Below are positions 1 to 5,645 of a stretch of 5,903 nucleotides of DNA, piece by piece. Below the pieces are notes generated by a model. It saw only the letters and a program-made list of their open reading frames with translations, was not told where the DNA came from and did no database searches. The translations under genes were made by a program, and so were the position numbers. The DNA comes from Anaerolineales bacterium (GTDB taxonomy: Bacteria > Chloroflexota > Anaerolineae > Anaerolineales > Villigracilaceae), in the NCBI GenBank assembly GCA_025966435.1, contig JAICRQ010000237.1, forward strand, positions 1 through 5,903, written 5' to 3'. Positions within the stretch are counted from its first letter, which is position 1, and the number at the start of each line of letters is the position of its first letter.

Positions 1-790
1 CTGCCTGTATAGGATGGGGAATTTCAATTCCTTGCTCGTGGAACGCAGACTTTACATTTAATAGCGCTATATCTTTTGCGTGCAGGGGATCGTTCTTTGT
101 CACGTCGATCCAGAAGTTGGCATTCAACTCCAGGGCGTGATCGGTAAGGCTGTTGAATACGATGACCGGCTCGGGCTCGTTCACGAATCCGGGCACATCT
201 TCAATGGCATCCAGGAGGATTTGACGCGCCCTGCCGGGCTCGGTCGTGTGGGACAGGTTGAGGCTGAGGTCGACCCGTCGATGGTTTGCACGGCTATAGT
301 TGACGATGGGGTTTGCCAGTACCTCCGCGTTCGGCAGGATAACCACGCGTCCGTCGGCGGCTCGCATTTCGGTGGCACGCAGGTCGATCGCCAGTACGGT
401 TCCGTCGAAGCCTTTCACGCCGATCGTTTCGCCCACGTGGAACGGCTGTTGGAGCAAAAGGATCACACCGGAGGCGAAATTTTTCATAATATCCTGCAGG
501 GCAAAGCCAACAGTAAAACCTAAGATTCCAAGCCCCGCCAGAAAGGCGGTCACCTGGAAAAATTGTTGCAGGGCGGTGATGGTGCCAGCGACGATGATCG
601 ACCACAATGCCAGCTGCCCAAGGAGCTGAACCACGCCTGCAGGGGCTCGTCGTTTTTGAAGGACGCGCTTCAAGATATTGCTGATCAGGCGTGCGAGATA
701 CAAACTTAGGACAAAAATAACAAGTGCAGAAAGCAGCCGGGGGATGCTGGCGATAAAAAAAGCAAAGAACTGGTCAAGATAGGGTTGCAT
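1..790 (-). CDS. MscS-family small-conductance mechanosensitive channel (C-terminus cut by window edge)
   Basis: This is an inner-membrane channel of the MscS family, which opens under membrane tension and releases solutes on hypo-osmotic shock. Reading leftwards from the ATG at 790-788 gives 263 uninterrupted codons to the edge. Two hydrophobic helices lie at about residues 9-36 and 53-77. The pore-lining TM3 follows at about 80-115, with small residues (GLGILGFTVGFALQD, 86-100) and then NFASG (104-108). The cytoplasmic beta domain carries PFHVGE (116-121) and the family hallmark ILPNAEVLANPIVNYS (151-166). The last visible residues, GIEIPHPIQA, match the place where short MscS proteins end, so probably only a few residues are missing. 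The start is fixed by AAGGAG (complement of 798-803), 7 bases upstream. With three helices it is the short MscS type rather than a large MscK or YbiO form. The subfamily is not determined. Confidence 0.93.
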   Translation of the reverse strand, partial: MQPYLDQFFAFFIASIPRLLSALVIFVLSLYLARLISNILKRVLQKRRAPAGVVQLLGQLALWSIIVAGTITALQQFFQVTAFLAGLGILGFTVGFALQDIMKNFASGVILLLQQPFHVGETIGVKGFDGTVLAIDLRATEMRAADGRVVILPNAEVLANPIVNYSRANHRRVDLSLNLSHTTEPGRARQILLDAIEDVPGFVNEPEPVIVFNSLTDHALELNANFWIDVTKNDPLHAKDIALLNVKSAFHEQGIEIPHPIQA

Positions 791-797
791 CGTCTCT

Positions 798-803
798 CTC
801 CTT
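798..803 (-). promoter_or_regulatory. Ribosome-binding site of the mscS-family gene
   Basis: The minus strand reads AAGGAG here, 7 bases before the ATG at 790-788. It is a strong Shine-Dalgarno match and supports that start; the other upstream ATG, at 806-804, is out of frame. Confidence 0.8.
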
Positions 804-818
804 CATAAGCTTTTGTGT

Positions 819-847
819 ATCTTAACCGAAAGCCGGGCGAGAGTAAA
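819..847 (-). promoter_or_regulatory. Probable sigma-70-type promoter for the mscS-family gene
   Basis: On the minus strand, TTTACT (complement of 842-847) and TAAGAT (complement of 819-824) are separated by exactly 17 bases. Each matches the housekeeping -35/-10 consensus at 4 of 6 positions. Transcription would begin near 812 and give a leader of roughly 20 bases holding the ribosome-binding site. The -35 hexamer overlaps the outer end of the octamer repeat array. The match is modest and no start has been mapped. Confidence 0.45.
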
Positions 848-919
848 CAGGTACACAAGTGGATACGCAACCAAGTAACACCTGTCTACCTGTGTACTTG
901 TCTGCTTTTGTACCTGTCT
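845..919. repeat. Degenerate 8-bp-period repeat array with two inverted arms
   Basis: Five consecutive octamers fill 880-919 on the plus strand. Against the consensus ACCTGTCT they match at 8, 7, 7, 4 and 8 of 8 positions. To the left, 845-876 holds four more octamers in the same phase but on the minus strand (from the left: ACCTGTTT 7/8, ACTTGTGT 6/8, GCGTATCC 4/8, ACTTGGTT 5/8). Three bases (877-879) separate the arms. The arms can fold back: 847-860 pairs with 904-917 at 12 of 14 positions. The array lies between two divergent promoters and codes for nothing convincing. It could be a worn intergenic mobile repeat, a cruciform or RNA hairpin, or a set of protein-binding sites; the sequence does not decide between these. 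Confidence 0.75.
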
Positions 920-938
920 GGAGTAGAATTCCTCGCCC

Positions 939-947
939 TGATATAAT
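939..947 (+). promoter_or_regulatory. Extended -10 promoter for the tsaE-led gene set
   Basis: TGATATAAT combines a perfect TATAAT (942-947) with the TG extension one base upstream (939-940). No good -35 hexamer stands 16-18 bases upstream, which is tolerated at extended -10 promoters. Transcription should start about 7 bases downstream, at roughly 953-955, which is the position of the preferred tsaE start codon. A leaderless message is therefore likely. Confidence 0.6.
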
Positions 948-954
948 CCTTCCG

Positions 955-1452
955 ATGCCCATTTTGGACTTACACACAATGGACGTTTTCAGCCGCAGCC
1001 CTGAGCAGACACGGCGGATTGGGATGGGGCTTGGCGCAGCCTTACAGACGGGCGATCTGATCTGCCTGCAGGGTGACCTTGGCGCCGGTAAAACCACCTT
1101 TGTCCAAGGGATTGCTCACGGGTGGGGCTCTCTCGACTCCGTCTCAAGCCCTACATTTATTATCGTAAATGTGTATCGACGCGGCGACGAAGCCCGCTTG
1201 TTTCACATGGATGCCTACCGGCTCGATTCCACGCCGGAAGCCGAGGAACTGGACCTTGATGCCATGCTGTCGCAAGGACCTTTGCTCGTCGAATGGCCCG
1301 AGCGGATGAATGGGCTGGTGCCGCCGGAACGTTTGTGGATACACTTGGAGCATACCGGGGCGGAAGAACGCGAAATGAAGTTCCACGCCAGCGGCAGCCG
1401 TTACGTCGAGCTGCTGGAAGTGGTCCGCAGGGCTGCTGATGGAGGCGACTGA
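955..1452 (+). CDS. tsaE: tRNA threonylcarbamoyladenosine biosynthesis ATPase TsaE
   Basis: TsaE is the cytoplasmic ATPase that binds TsaB-TsaD and drives the complex through its cycle of t6A37 synthesis in tRNA. The 165-residue product has the full family layout: SPEQT near the N-terminus (15-19), Walker A GDLGAGKTT (40-48), SPTF (65-68), HMDAYRL (84-90, the usual HFDLYRL motif) and VEWPER (112-117). The length is normal for TsaE. The frame is open back to an ATG at 859, but the 32 extra residues are translated octamer repeat and promoter sequence, so 955 is chosen; it coincides with the predicted transcript start. There is no ribosome-binding site, so initiation is probably leaderless. A second ATG at 979 would also keep all motifs. 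The stop overlaps the tsaB start by one base. Confidence 0.93.
   Translation: MPILDLHTMDVFSRSPEQTRRIGMGLGAALQTGDLICLQGDLGAGKTTFVQGIAHGWGSLDSVSSPTFIIVNVYRRGDEARLFHMDAYRLDSTPEAEELDLDAMLSQGPLLVEWPERMNGLVPPERLWIHLEHTGAEEREMKFHASGSRYVELLEVVRRAADGGD
1441..1445 (+). promoter_or_regulatory. Ribosome-binding site of tsaB
   Basis: GGAGG stands 6 bases before the ATG at 1452, inside the last codons of tsaE. With the TGATG stop/start overlap this points to translational coupling of tsaB to tsaE. Confidence 0.7.
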
Positions 1453-2117
1453 TGCTGCTGGCTGTGGATACCTCCACTGCGCAGGTGGGGCTCGCCTTGT
1501 ATGACGGGGCACAGGTCATCGGCGAGTATGCCTGGCGGAGCAGCCAGCGTCATACGGTCGAGCTGGCGCCCGCGGTCTTTGAACTGCTCACACGCTGCGG
1601 GCTGACGATGGACGACGTCCGTGCTCTGGGGGTGGCGATCGGCCCTGGTTCGTTTACCAGCCTGCGAGTTGGGTTATCATTGGTCAAAGGCTTTGCCCTG
1701 GCGCGTGGGTTGCCGTTGATCGGCATCCCAACCCTGGACGTTCTTGCCGCCGCCCAGCCCCTCTCCAAACTTCCCCTGCTGGTTGCCATTCAGGCGGGGC
1801 GCGGCCGGCTGGCGGCGGGCTGGTACAAACGCTCCAAAGGTAGATGGAAAGTAAAGGAATCCGCGCGCGTCGTTACGGCGGAAGCGCTGTTAGAGGAAGT
1901 GCAGAGTCCTGTGATCGTGTGTGCGGAGTTAACCGCTGAGGGACGACAAATTTTGGCGGCGAACCCCCAGATCCAACTTGTATCGCCTGCGAATTCCATT
2001 CGCCGCCCTGCCGTCCTTGCCGAGCTGGCATGGACGCGCTGGCAGGCGGGCGATGTGGATGACCGTGCCACGCTCGCGCCGATCTATTTGCATGTTGCTG
2101 AGCCAATCCCGACATGA
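1452..2117 (+). CDS. tsaB: tRNA threonylcarbamoyladenosine biosynthesis protein TsaB
   Basis: TsaB is the non-catalytic ASKHA-fold partner of TsaD in the bacterial t6A synthase. The 221-residue product starts with the typical LAVDTSTAQVGLAL (3-16) and carries the signature GPGSFTSLRVG (64-74), followed by the helix ending KGFALARG. A second part begins at LLVAIQAGRGRLAAGWY (109-125), where family members usually have an acidic DAR(R)-EVY type sequence; here the acidic residue is replaced. The third signature position, usually GSFTG, reads GSFTS. The C-terminal segment, with an AELAW sequence and ending in LAPIYLHVAEP, has the YL(R)-P-A type ending of the family. The length is usual. The ATG overlaps the tsaE stop as TGATG and the stop overlaps the rimI start as ATGA. 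TsaD, its essential partner, is not in the window. Confidence 0.93.
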   Translation: MLLAVDTSTAQVGLALYDGAQVIGEYAWRSSQRHTVELAPAVFELLTRCGLTMDDVRALGVAIGPGSFTSLRVGLSLVKGFALARGLPLIGIPTLDVLAAAQPLSKLPLLVAIQAGRGRLAAGWYKRSKGRWKVKESARVVTAEALLEEVQSPVIVCAELTAEGRQILAANPQIQLVSPANSIRRPAVLAELAWTRWQAGDVDDRATLAPIYLHVAEPIPT

Positions 2118-2626
2118 ATCTTCGTATTCGCAAAATGACGGTGGATGATGTGCTCGCTGTTGTGGACCTGGATCAAAAGTCATTCAGCCTGCCATGGCCC
2201 GAACGCTCATTCCGCTTCGAGCTAACCGATAACCCCGCCTCACGCTGCTGGGTTGCGGAACTGGACGGAAAAGTCGTGGGGATGATCGTGGTCTGGTTGA
2301 TCGTGGATGAAGCTCATGTTGCTACCGTAGCAACACACCCGGAATATCGCAGACAGGGAATCGGCAAGCGATTGCTGGCGCATGCCTTGCGCCATATGAT
2401 GCAGGATGGTGCACGCAGTTCCTTCCTGGAAGTGCGCGCGAGCAATTTTGCCGCACAGGAGATGTATCGTAAATTTGGTTACGAAGCGGCGGGCCGCCGC
2501 CGCCACTATTATCGCGATAATGACGAGGACGCGATCCTCATGAATTTGGATTCGTTGTCCCTTGAGCGCCTGATGGTTGCCGAAGGACAAGCTACGCCAG
2601 ATGCGGAGGAACAGAATGAGCGATGA
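2114..2626 (+). CDS. rimI: Protein N-alpha-acetyltransferase RimI (GNAT family)
   Basis: RimI is a cytoplasmic acetyl-CoA-dependent enzyme that acetylates protein N-termini, classically that of ribosomal protein S18. The 170-residue product shows the GNAT order: an N-terminal strand and helix with SFSLPWPERSF (23-33), the acetyl-CoA pyrophosphate loop RRQGIG (79-84), LEVRASN (105-111) with the likely general base Glu106, EMYRKFGYE (116-124) with the likely general acid Tyr118, and the RimI-type tail HYYRDNDEDAILM (131-143). It is about 20 residues longer than typical RimI; the hydrophilic tail carries the ribosome-binding site of the next gene in its codons. The start overlaps the tsaB stop as ATGA with no clear Shine-Dalgarno, so translation probably depends on coupling. 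Close homologues acetylate other termini, so S18 as substrate is assumed from the family. Confidence 0.9.
   Translation: MNLRIRKMTVDDVLAVVDLDQKSFSLPWPERSFRFELTDNPASRCWVAELDGKVVGMIVVWLIVDEAHVATVATHPEYRRQGIGKRLLAHALRHMMQDGARSSFLEVRASNFAAQEMYRKFGYEAAGRRRHYYRDNDEDAILMNLDSLSLERLMVAEGQATPDAEEQNER
2605..2610 (+). promoter_or_regulatory. Ribosome-binding site that sets the uracil-DNA glycosylase start
   Basis: GGAGGA lies 5 bases before the ATG at 2616. It decides between that start and an in-frame ATG at 2577, which lacks such a site and would add 13 basic residues not expected in the family. Confidence 0.75.
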
Positions 2627-3221
2627 GAAGAAGCTGGAAAAGCTCGCCAAGCAGATCAAGGTCTGCACCCGCTGTGAGCTCCATCGCTCACGTACTGAGG
2701 CCGTGCCGGGAGAGGGACCGGCTCAGGCCGAGATCATGTTCATTGGCGAAGGACCGGGAGCCAGCGAAGACAAGCAGGGGCGTCCCTTCGTCGGCGCCTC
2801 GGGGAAATTTCTCGATCAACTGCTCGAACAGGCGGGTGTAACGCGCACAGACGTCTTTATCACAAACGTCGTCAAGTGCCGCCCGCCAGGAAACCGCGAC
2901 CCGTTACCGGATGAAGTCGAAACCTGTACCAGCAATTATCTCCAGAATCAGATCAAGATGATCAACCCGAGCATCATCGTGACGCTCGTCAGGCACTCGA
3001 TGGGTCTGTTCTTCAAAGGCGCAAAGATCACGCAGATTCACGGGCAAATGCGAAAAGTCGATGACCGGTTTGTAATCGCCATGTTTCATCCTGCTGCCGC
3101 TTTGCACCAGCTATCTCTTAAGTCAACCATCATGGCAGATTTTGCCAAACTGCCCGAACTGCTCAAAGAGGCGCGTGCTGAGCTGGGGAAGGGCAAAGCG
3201 CCAAAGAAGAAACGAAAATGA
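2616..3221 (+). CDS. Family 4 uracil-DNA glycosylase with an iron-sulfur cluster
   Basis: This enzyme excises uracil from DNA in base excision repair. The 201-residue product has the family 4 hallmarks. Four cysteines are placed to hold a [4Fe-4S] cluster: Cys17 and Cys20 (CTRC), Cys88 ([10 protein letters not shown], 87-96) and Cys104. Motif A is [17 protein letters not shown] (44-60), with the Glu after GPGAS where family 4 has its catalytic or uracil-pocket acid. Motif B is HPAAALHQ (158-165), the DNA-intercalating loop. The HPAAAL form and the cysteine spacing fit family 4 better than family 5. After the last helix there is a short basic tail, [10 protein letters not shown]. Val125 replaces a glycine that is common in the IVTLG strand. 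The gene overlaps the rimI stop by 11 bases and is the last of the packed set. Confidence 0.92.
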   Translation: MSDEKKLEKLAKQIKVCTRCELHRSRTEAVPGEGPAQAEIMFIGEGPGASEDKQGRPFVGASGKFLDQLLEQAGVTRTDVFITNVVKCRPPGNRDPLPDEVETCTSNYLQNQIKMINPSIIVTLVRHSMGLFFKGAKITQIHGQMRKVDDRFVIAMFHPAAALHQLSLKSTIMADFAKLPELLKEARAELGKGKAPKKKRK

Positions 3222-3249
3222 AGCTCGGCAGATATTTCTATCTTCAGAT

Positions 3250-3270
3250 CCTCATCCGAGATCGATGAGG
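3250..3270 (+). other. Hairpin touching the ribosome-binding region of the dehydrogenase gene
   Basis: CCTCATC (3250-3256) and GATGAGG (3264-3270) are perfect inverted repeats around a 7-base loop, and a U-G pair (3249/3271) can extend the stem. It is not followed by a T run, so it is not an intrinsic terminator. The 3' arm contains GAGG and ends one base before the AAGGA Shine-Dalgarno (3272-3276), so folding could affect translation of the gene starting at 3283. This function is inference. Confidence 0.5.
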
Positions 3271-3271
3271 G

Positions 3272-3276
3272 AAGGA
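3272..3276 (+). promoter_or_regulatory. Ribosome-binding site that sets the dehydrogenase start
   Basis: AAGGA stands 6 bases before the ATG at 3283. The reading frame is open back to 3142, inside the glycosylase gene, so this site and the family N-terminus decide the start. Confidence 0.75.
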
Positions 3277-3282
3277 ATCAAT

Positions 3283-4605
3283 ATGTCAACCAAAGAGACC
3301 CTCGTCGAGAGTCTAAAAACGAAGCAAGCCCGGGTAGGAATCCTCGGGATGGGGTACGTCGGTCTGCCTCTGGCGGTTGTCTTCGCCGAGGCAGGATTCC
3401 ATGTGACCGGCATCGACACCGACTCACGAAAAGTGGATTGCCTGAACAAAGGCGTTTCGTATGTTCCCGACATCAAGACCGAGACCGTTGAAAGATTGGT
3501 TAAGGCTGGACGCCTGACAGCCACCACCGACTTTTCTATTTTGAAGGAGATGGACGCGGTCAGCATCTGTGTTCCAACCCCGTTGCGTCAAACGGGTGAC
3601 CCCGATATGTCGTTTATCCTCTCTGCTACGGACGAGCTGGCAAAGTACATGCACAAAGGGATGGTGATCGTGCTCGAGTCCACTACATATCCCGGCACGA
3701 CCCGCGAAGTCCTGTTGCCGAAGCTCGGCGCCGAACGCGGACTAACTATCGGTGAGGATTGGTTCCTGGCGTTTTCCCCTGAACGCGTGGACCCGGGACG
3801 CAAAGACTTTACGACGATCAACACGCCCAAGGTGATGGGCGGGATCACCGAGGCGTGCAATGAAGTAGCTACGGCATGGTATGAGGGCGCTATTCAAACC
3901 GTCCATCGCGTCCGCTCCGCGGAAACAGCGGAAATGGCAAAACTGCTCGAAAACACCTTTCGCATGATCAACATTGGTCTCGTGAATGAGCTGGCGATCA
4001 TGTGTGAGCGCCTGGGTGTAGACGTCTGGGAGGTGATTGACGCGGCGGCAACTAAACCATTCGGGTTTATGAAATTCACACCGGGTCCCGGGTTGGGCGG
4101 GCATTGCATTCCCATCGACCCGCTCTATCTCTCCTGGAAGATGAAGTCGGTTCATTACAATGCGCGGTTCATCGAGCTGGCTTCCGAGATTAACACGAAT
4201 ATGCCGCGCTACGTCGTCAGCCGTGTGATGGAGGCGCTGAACGATCGCGGCAAGCCTCTGAAAGGTTCAAAGGTGCTGGTGCTGGGTGCTGCCTATAAAG
4301 CGGATGTGGATGACGTACGTGAATCGCCGGCTCTGGATGTGATCGGTCTTCTCAAAAAGAAGGGTGGCATTGTGGAATATCACGACCCATACATCCCTCA
4401 TATCCATCATGAGACAGACGGCTGGTATATGGACAGTGTGGAGGATGTGATGCAGGCTGTCAGAGATGCGGATGCTGTCGTCATTATTACGAACCATAAG
4501 GTATATAACTACCAGGAAATCGTCGAACATGCAGCCTTTGTCTTCGATAGTCGCAACGCGACCCGGGCCGTCGCACAGGGACTAGACCACGTTGTAAAGT
4601 TATAG
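3283..4605 (+). CDS. UDP-N-acetylglucosamine / UDP-glucose 6-dehydrogenase, WbpA-type
   Basis: This cytoplasmic enzyme oxidises C6 of a UDP-hexose or UDP-HexNAc to the uronic acid in two NAD-dependent steps. The 440-residue product has all three domains. The N-terminal Rossmann domain carries VGILGMGYVGLPLA (18-31), Asp45/Asp47 for NAD ribose, VPTPL (97-101) and ESTTYPGTT (132-140). The middle domain has FSPERVDPG (164-172) and EMAKLLENTFR (217-227), with Lys220 and Asn224. The catalytic Cys275 lies in GPGLGGHCIPIDPLYL (268-283). The C-terminal UDP-binding domain holds YKADVDDVRESPA (338-350). The GGHCIPID form is that of WbpA/WecC-like UDP-HexNAc dehydrogenases, whereas UDP-glucose dehydrogenases usually read GGSC-PKD; UDP-GlcNAc is therefore the favoured substrate. 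From the chosen ATG the N-terminus matches WbpA in spacing. The next gene, a uronate epimerase, fits directly downstream in the pathway. Confidence 0.9.
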   Translation: MSTKETLVESLKTKQARVGILGMGYVGLPLAVVFAEAGFHVTGIDTDSRKVDCLNKGVSYVPDIKTETVERLVKAGRLTATTDFSILKEMDAVSICVPTPLRQTGDPDMSFILSATDELAKYMHKGMVIVLESTTYPGTTREVLLPKLGAERGLTIGEDWFLAFSPERVDPGRKDFTTINTPKVMGGITEACNEVATAWYEGAIQTVHRVRSAETAEMAKLLENTFRMINIGLVNELAIMCERLGVDVWEVIDAAATKPFGFMKFTPGPGLGGHCIPIDPLYLSWKMKSVHYNARFIELASEINTNMPRYVVSRVMEALNDRGKPLKGSKVLVLGAAYKADVDDVRESPALDVIGLLKKKGGIVEYHDPYIPHIHHETDGWYMDSVEDVMQAVRDADAVVIITNHKVYNYQEIVEHAAFVFDSRNATRAVAQGLDHVVKL

Positions 4606-4644
4606 TGCAGCGTAATGGGTTTATTTCTTAGTCCACTTGATCCT

Positions 4645-4650
4645 GGAGGG
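4645..4650 (+). promoter_or_regulatory. Ribosome-binding site of the epimerase gene
   Basis: GGAGGG lies 8 bases before the ATG at 4659. The rest of the 53-base spacer (4606-4658) holds no convincing promoter or terminator. Confidence 0.75.
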
Positions 4651-4658
4651 ATGATTCC

Positions 4659-5630
4659 ATGGCAAATTATTTAGTGACCGGCGCGGCGGGTTTCATTGGA
4701 GCGCGCACCTCAGAAATTTTGATCAAGGATGGTCATACAGTTGTTGGTGTGGACAATTTGAATGAGGCGTATGATCCGCGCGTCAAGGAGTACCGCCTGA
4801 ACAGATTGCAGGCGCTGGAAGGCTTCACCTTTCACAAGTGGGATATCTCAGAGAAGTCCATTATTGATTACTTCAAGAATCACCAGTTTGATGGCGTGAT
4901 CAATCTGGCTGCGCGTGCCGGTGTGCGCGCCAGTGTGAAGGACCCATGGGTATATGTGGAAAGCAATATGATCGGAACCCTCAACATGCTGGAAGTATGC
5001 CGGGCAACCGGGACGAAGAAGTTCATCGTCGCATCCACCTCCAGCATCTATGGGGAAGATCCTCCCTACCCGACGCCGGAGTCCGCTTCCAGCAGTAAGC
5101 CGCTTCAGCCATACGCTGCCAGCAAAAAAGGCGCGGAGGCAATGACGTATGCCTACCATCATCTCTATGATATAGATGTCAGTGTCGTGCGGTACTTCAC
5201 AGTGTATGGTCCGGCAGGGAGGCCAGACCTCTCGATCTTTCGCTTTGTGCAGTGGATCAGCGAGGGGAAACCGGTGCGCGTCAATGGGGATGGTGAGCAA
5301 TCGCGCGGTTTTACCTATATCGACGACATCGCGCAAGGCACGATCCTGGCGCTCAAGCCGGTCGGGCACGAGATTATCAACCTGGGCGGGCATGAAGTCA
5401 TTACCATCAACAATTTGATAAAGCTGATCGAAGATGTGGTTGGTAAGAAAGCCATCGTCGAATATGGCCCGCCAGACCTGGCAGATATGCGCTCGAACTG
5501 GGCGGACGTCACCAAAGCGGGTGAATTACTTGGTTGGGAGCCTCAATTCAACATGCGCTCCGGGATTGAAAAACTGGTGGAGTGGTATAACGCCGAACGC
5601 GAGTGGGCAAGCCAGATCCAGACCCCCTGA
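4659..5630 (+). CDS. NAD-dependent nucleotide-sugar epimerase, UDP-glucuronate 4-epimerase-like
   Basis: This is an extended short-chain dehydrogenase that probably interconverts UDP-glucuronate and UDP-galacturonate, or their N-acetylated forms, by C4 epimerisation. The 323-residue product has the NAD-binding GAAGFIG (8-14), Asp32 in VDNLNEAYD (31-39), NLAARAGVRASVKDP (82-96), the STSSIYG strand (127-132 region), and the catalytic YAASK (152-156: Tyr152, Lys156). The substrate part has RYFTVYGPAGRPD (178-190), FRF, the conserved RGFTYIDD (216-223) and a C-terminal LGW-P. The sequences VDNLN-(Y)YD, ARAGVRASVKDP and GPAGRPDMSIFRF-like are the style of UDP-glucuronate 4-epimerases rather than of GalE or WbpP. 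Product length is slightly short but normal. It follows the dehydrogenase by 53 bases and probably uses its product. The exact substrate cannot be fixed from sequence alone. Confidence 0.87.
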   Translation: MANYLVTGAAGFIGARTSEILIKDGHTVVGVDNLNEAYDPRVKEYRLNRLQALEGFTFHKWDISEKSIIDYFKNHQFDGVINLAARAGVRASVKDPWVYVESNMIGTLNMLEVCRATGTKKFIVASTSSIYGEDPPYPTPESASSSKPLQPYAASKKGAEAMTYAYHHLYDIDVSVVRYFTVYGPAGRPDLSIFRFVQWISEGKPVRVNGDGEQSRGFTYIDDIAQGTILALKPVGHEIINLGGHEVITINNLIKLIEDVVGKKAIVEYGPPDLADMRSNWADVTKAGELLGWEPQFNMRSGIEKLVEWYNAEREWASQIQTP

Positions 5631-5645
5631 GCTAGGCACTTCGCA

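Noticed and set aside
80..523. Plus-strand open frame of 147 codons
   Set aside because: It lies wholly antisense to the well-supported MscS-family gene, has no ribosome-binding site and resembles no protein family.
845..919. CRISPR array
   Set aside because: The 8-base units are far too short, have no spacers, and switch strand halfway.
859..954. Upstream extension of tsaE from an ATG at 859
   Set aside because: The 32 extra residues are a translation of the octamer repeat and the -10 promoter; TsaE proteins start near the SPEQT region, and there is no ribosome-binding site at 859.
2240..2668. Minus-strand open frame of 142 codons, hydrophobic near its start
   Set aside because: It is antisense to rimI and the beginning of the glycosylase gene; the hydrophobic run comes from the complement of charged codons and no initiation site is seen.
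3216..3244. Promoter for the sugar module with a -10-like TATCTT at 3239-3244
   Set aside because: No -35-like hexamer lies at a suitable distance and the -10 match is weak.
3142..3282. Upstream extension of the dehydrogenase from an ATG at 3142
   Set aside because: It overlaps the glycosylase gene by 80 bases, encodes low-complexity basic residues, and the ATG at 3283 has a good ribosome-binding site and a family-like N-terminus.
3250..3282. Intrinsic terminator after the glycosylase gene
   Set aside because: The hairpin there is followed by GAAGGAATC, not by a T run, so it does not fit a rho-independent terminator.
4848..5393. Minus-strand open frame of 181 codons
   Set aside because: It is a shadow of the epimerase gene, whose motifs are unmistakable on the plus strand.
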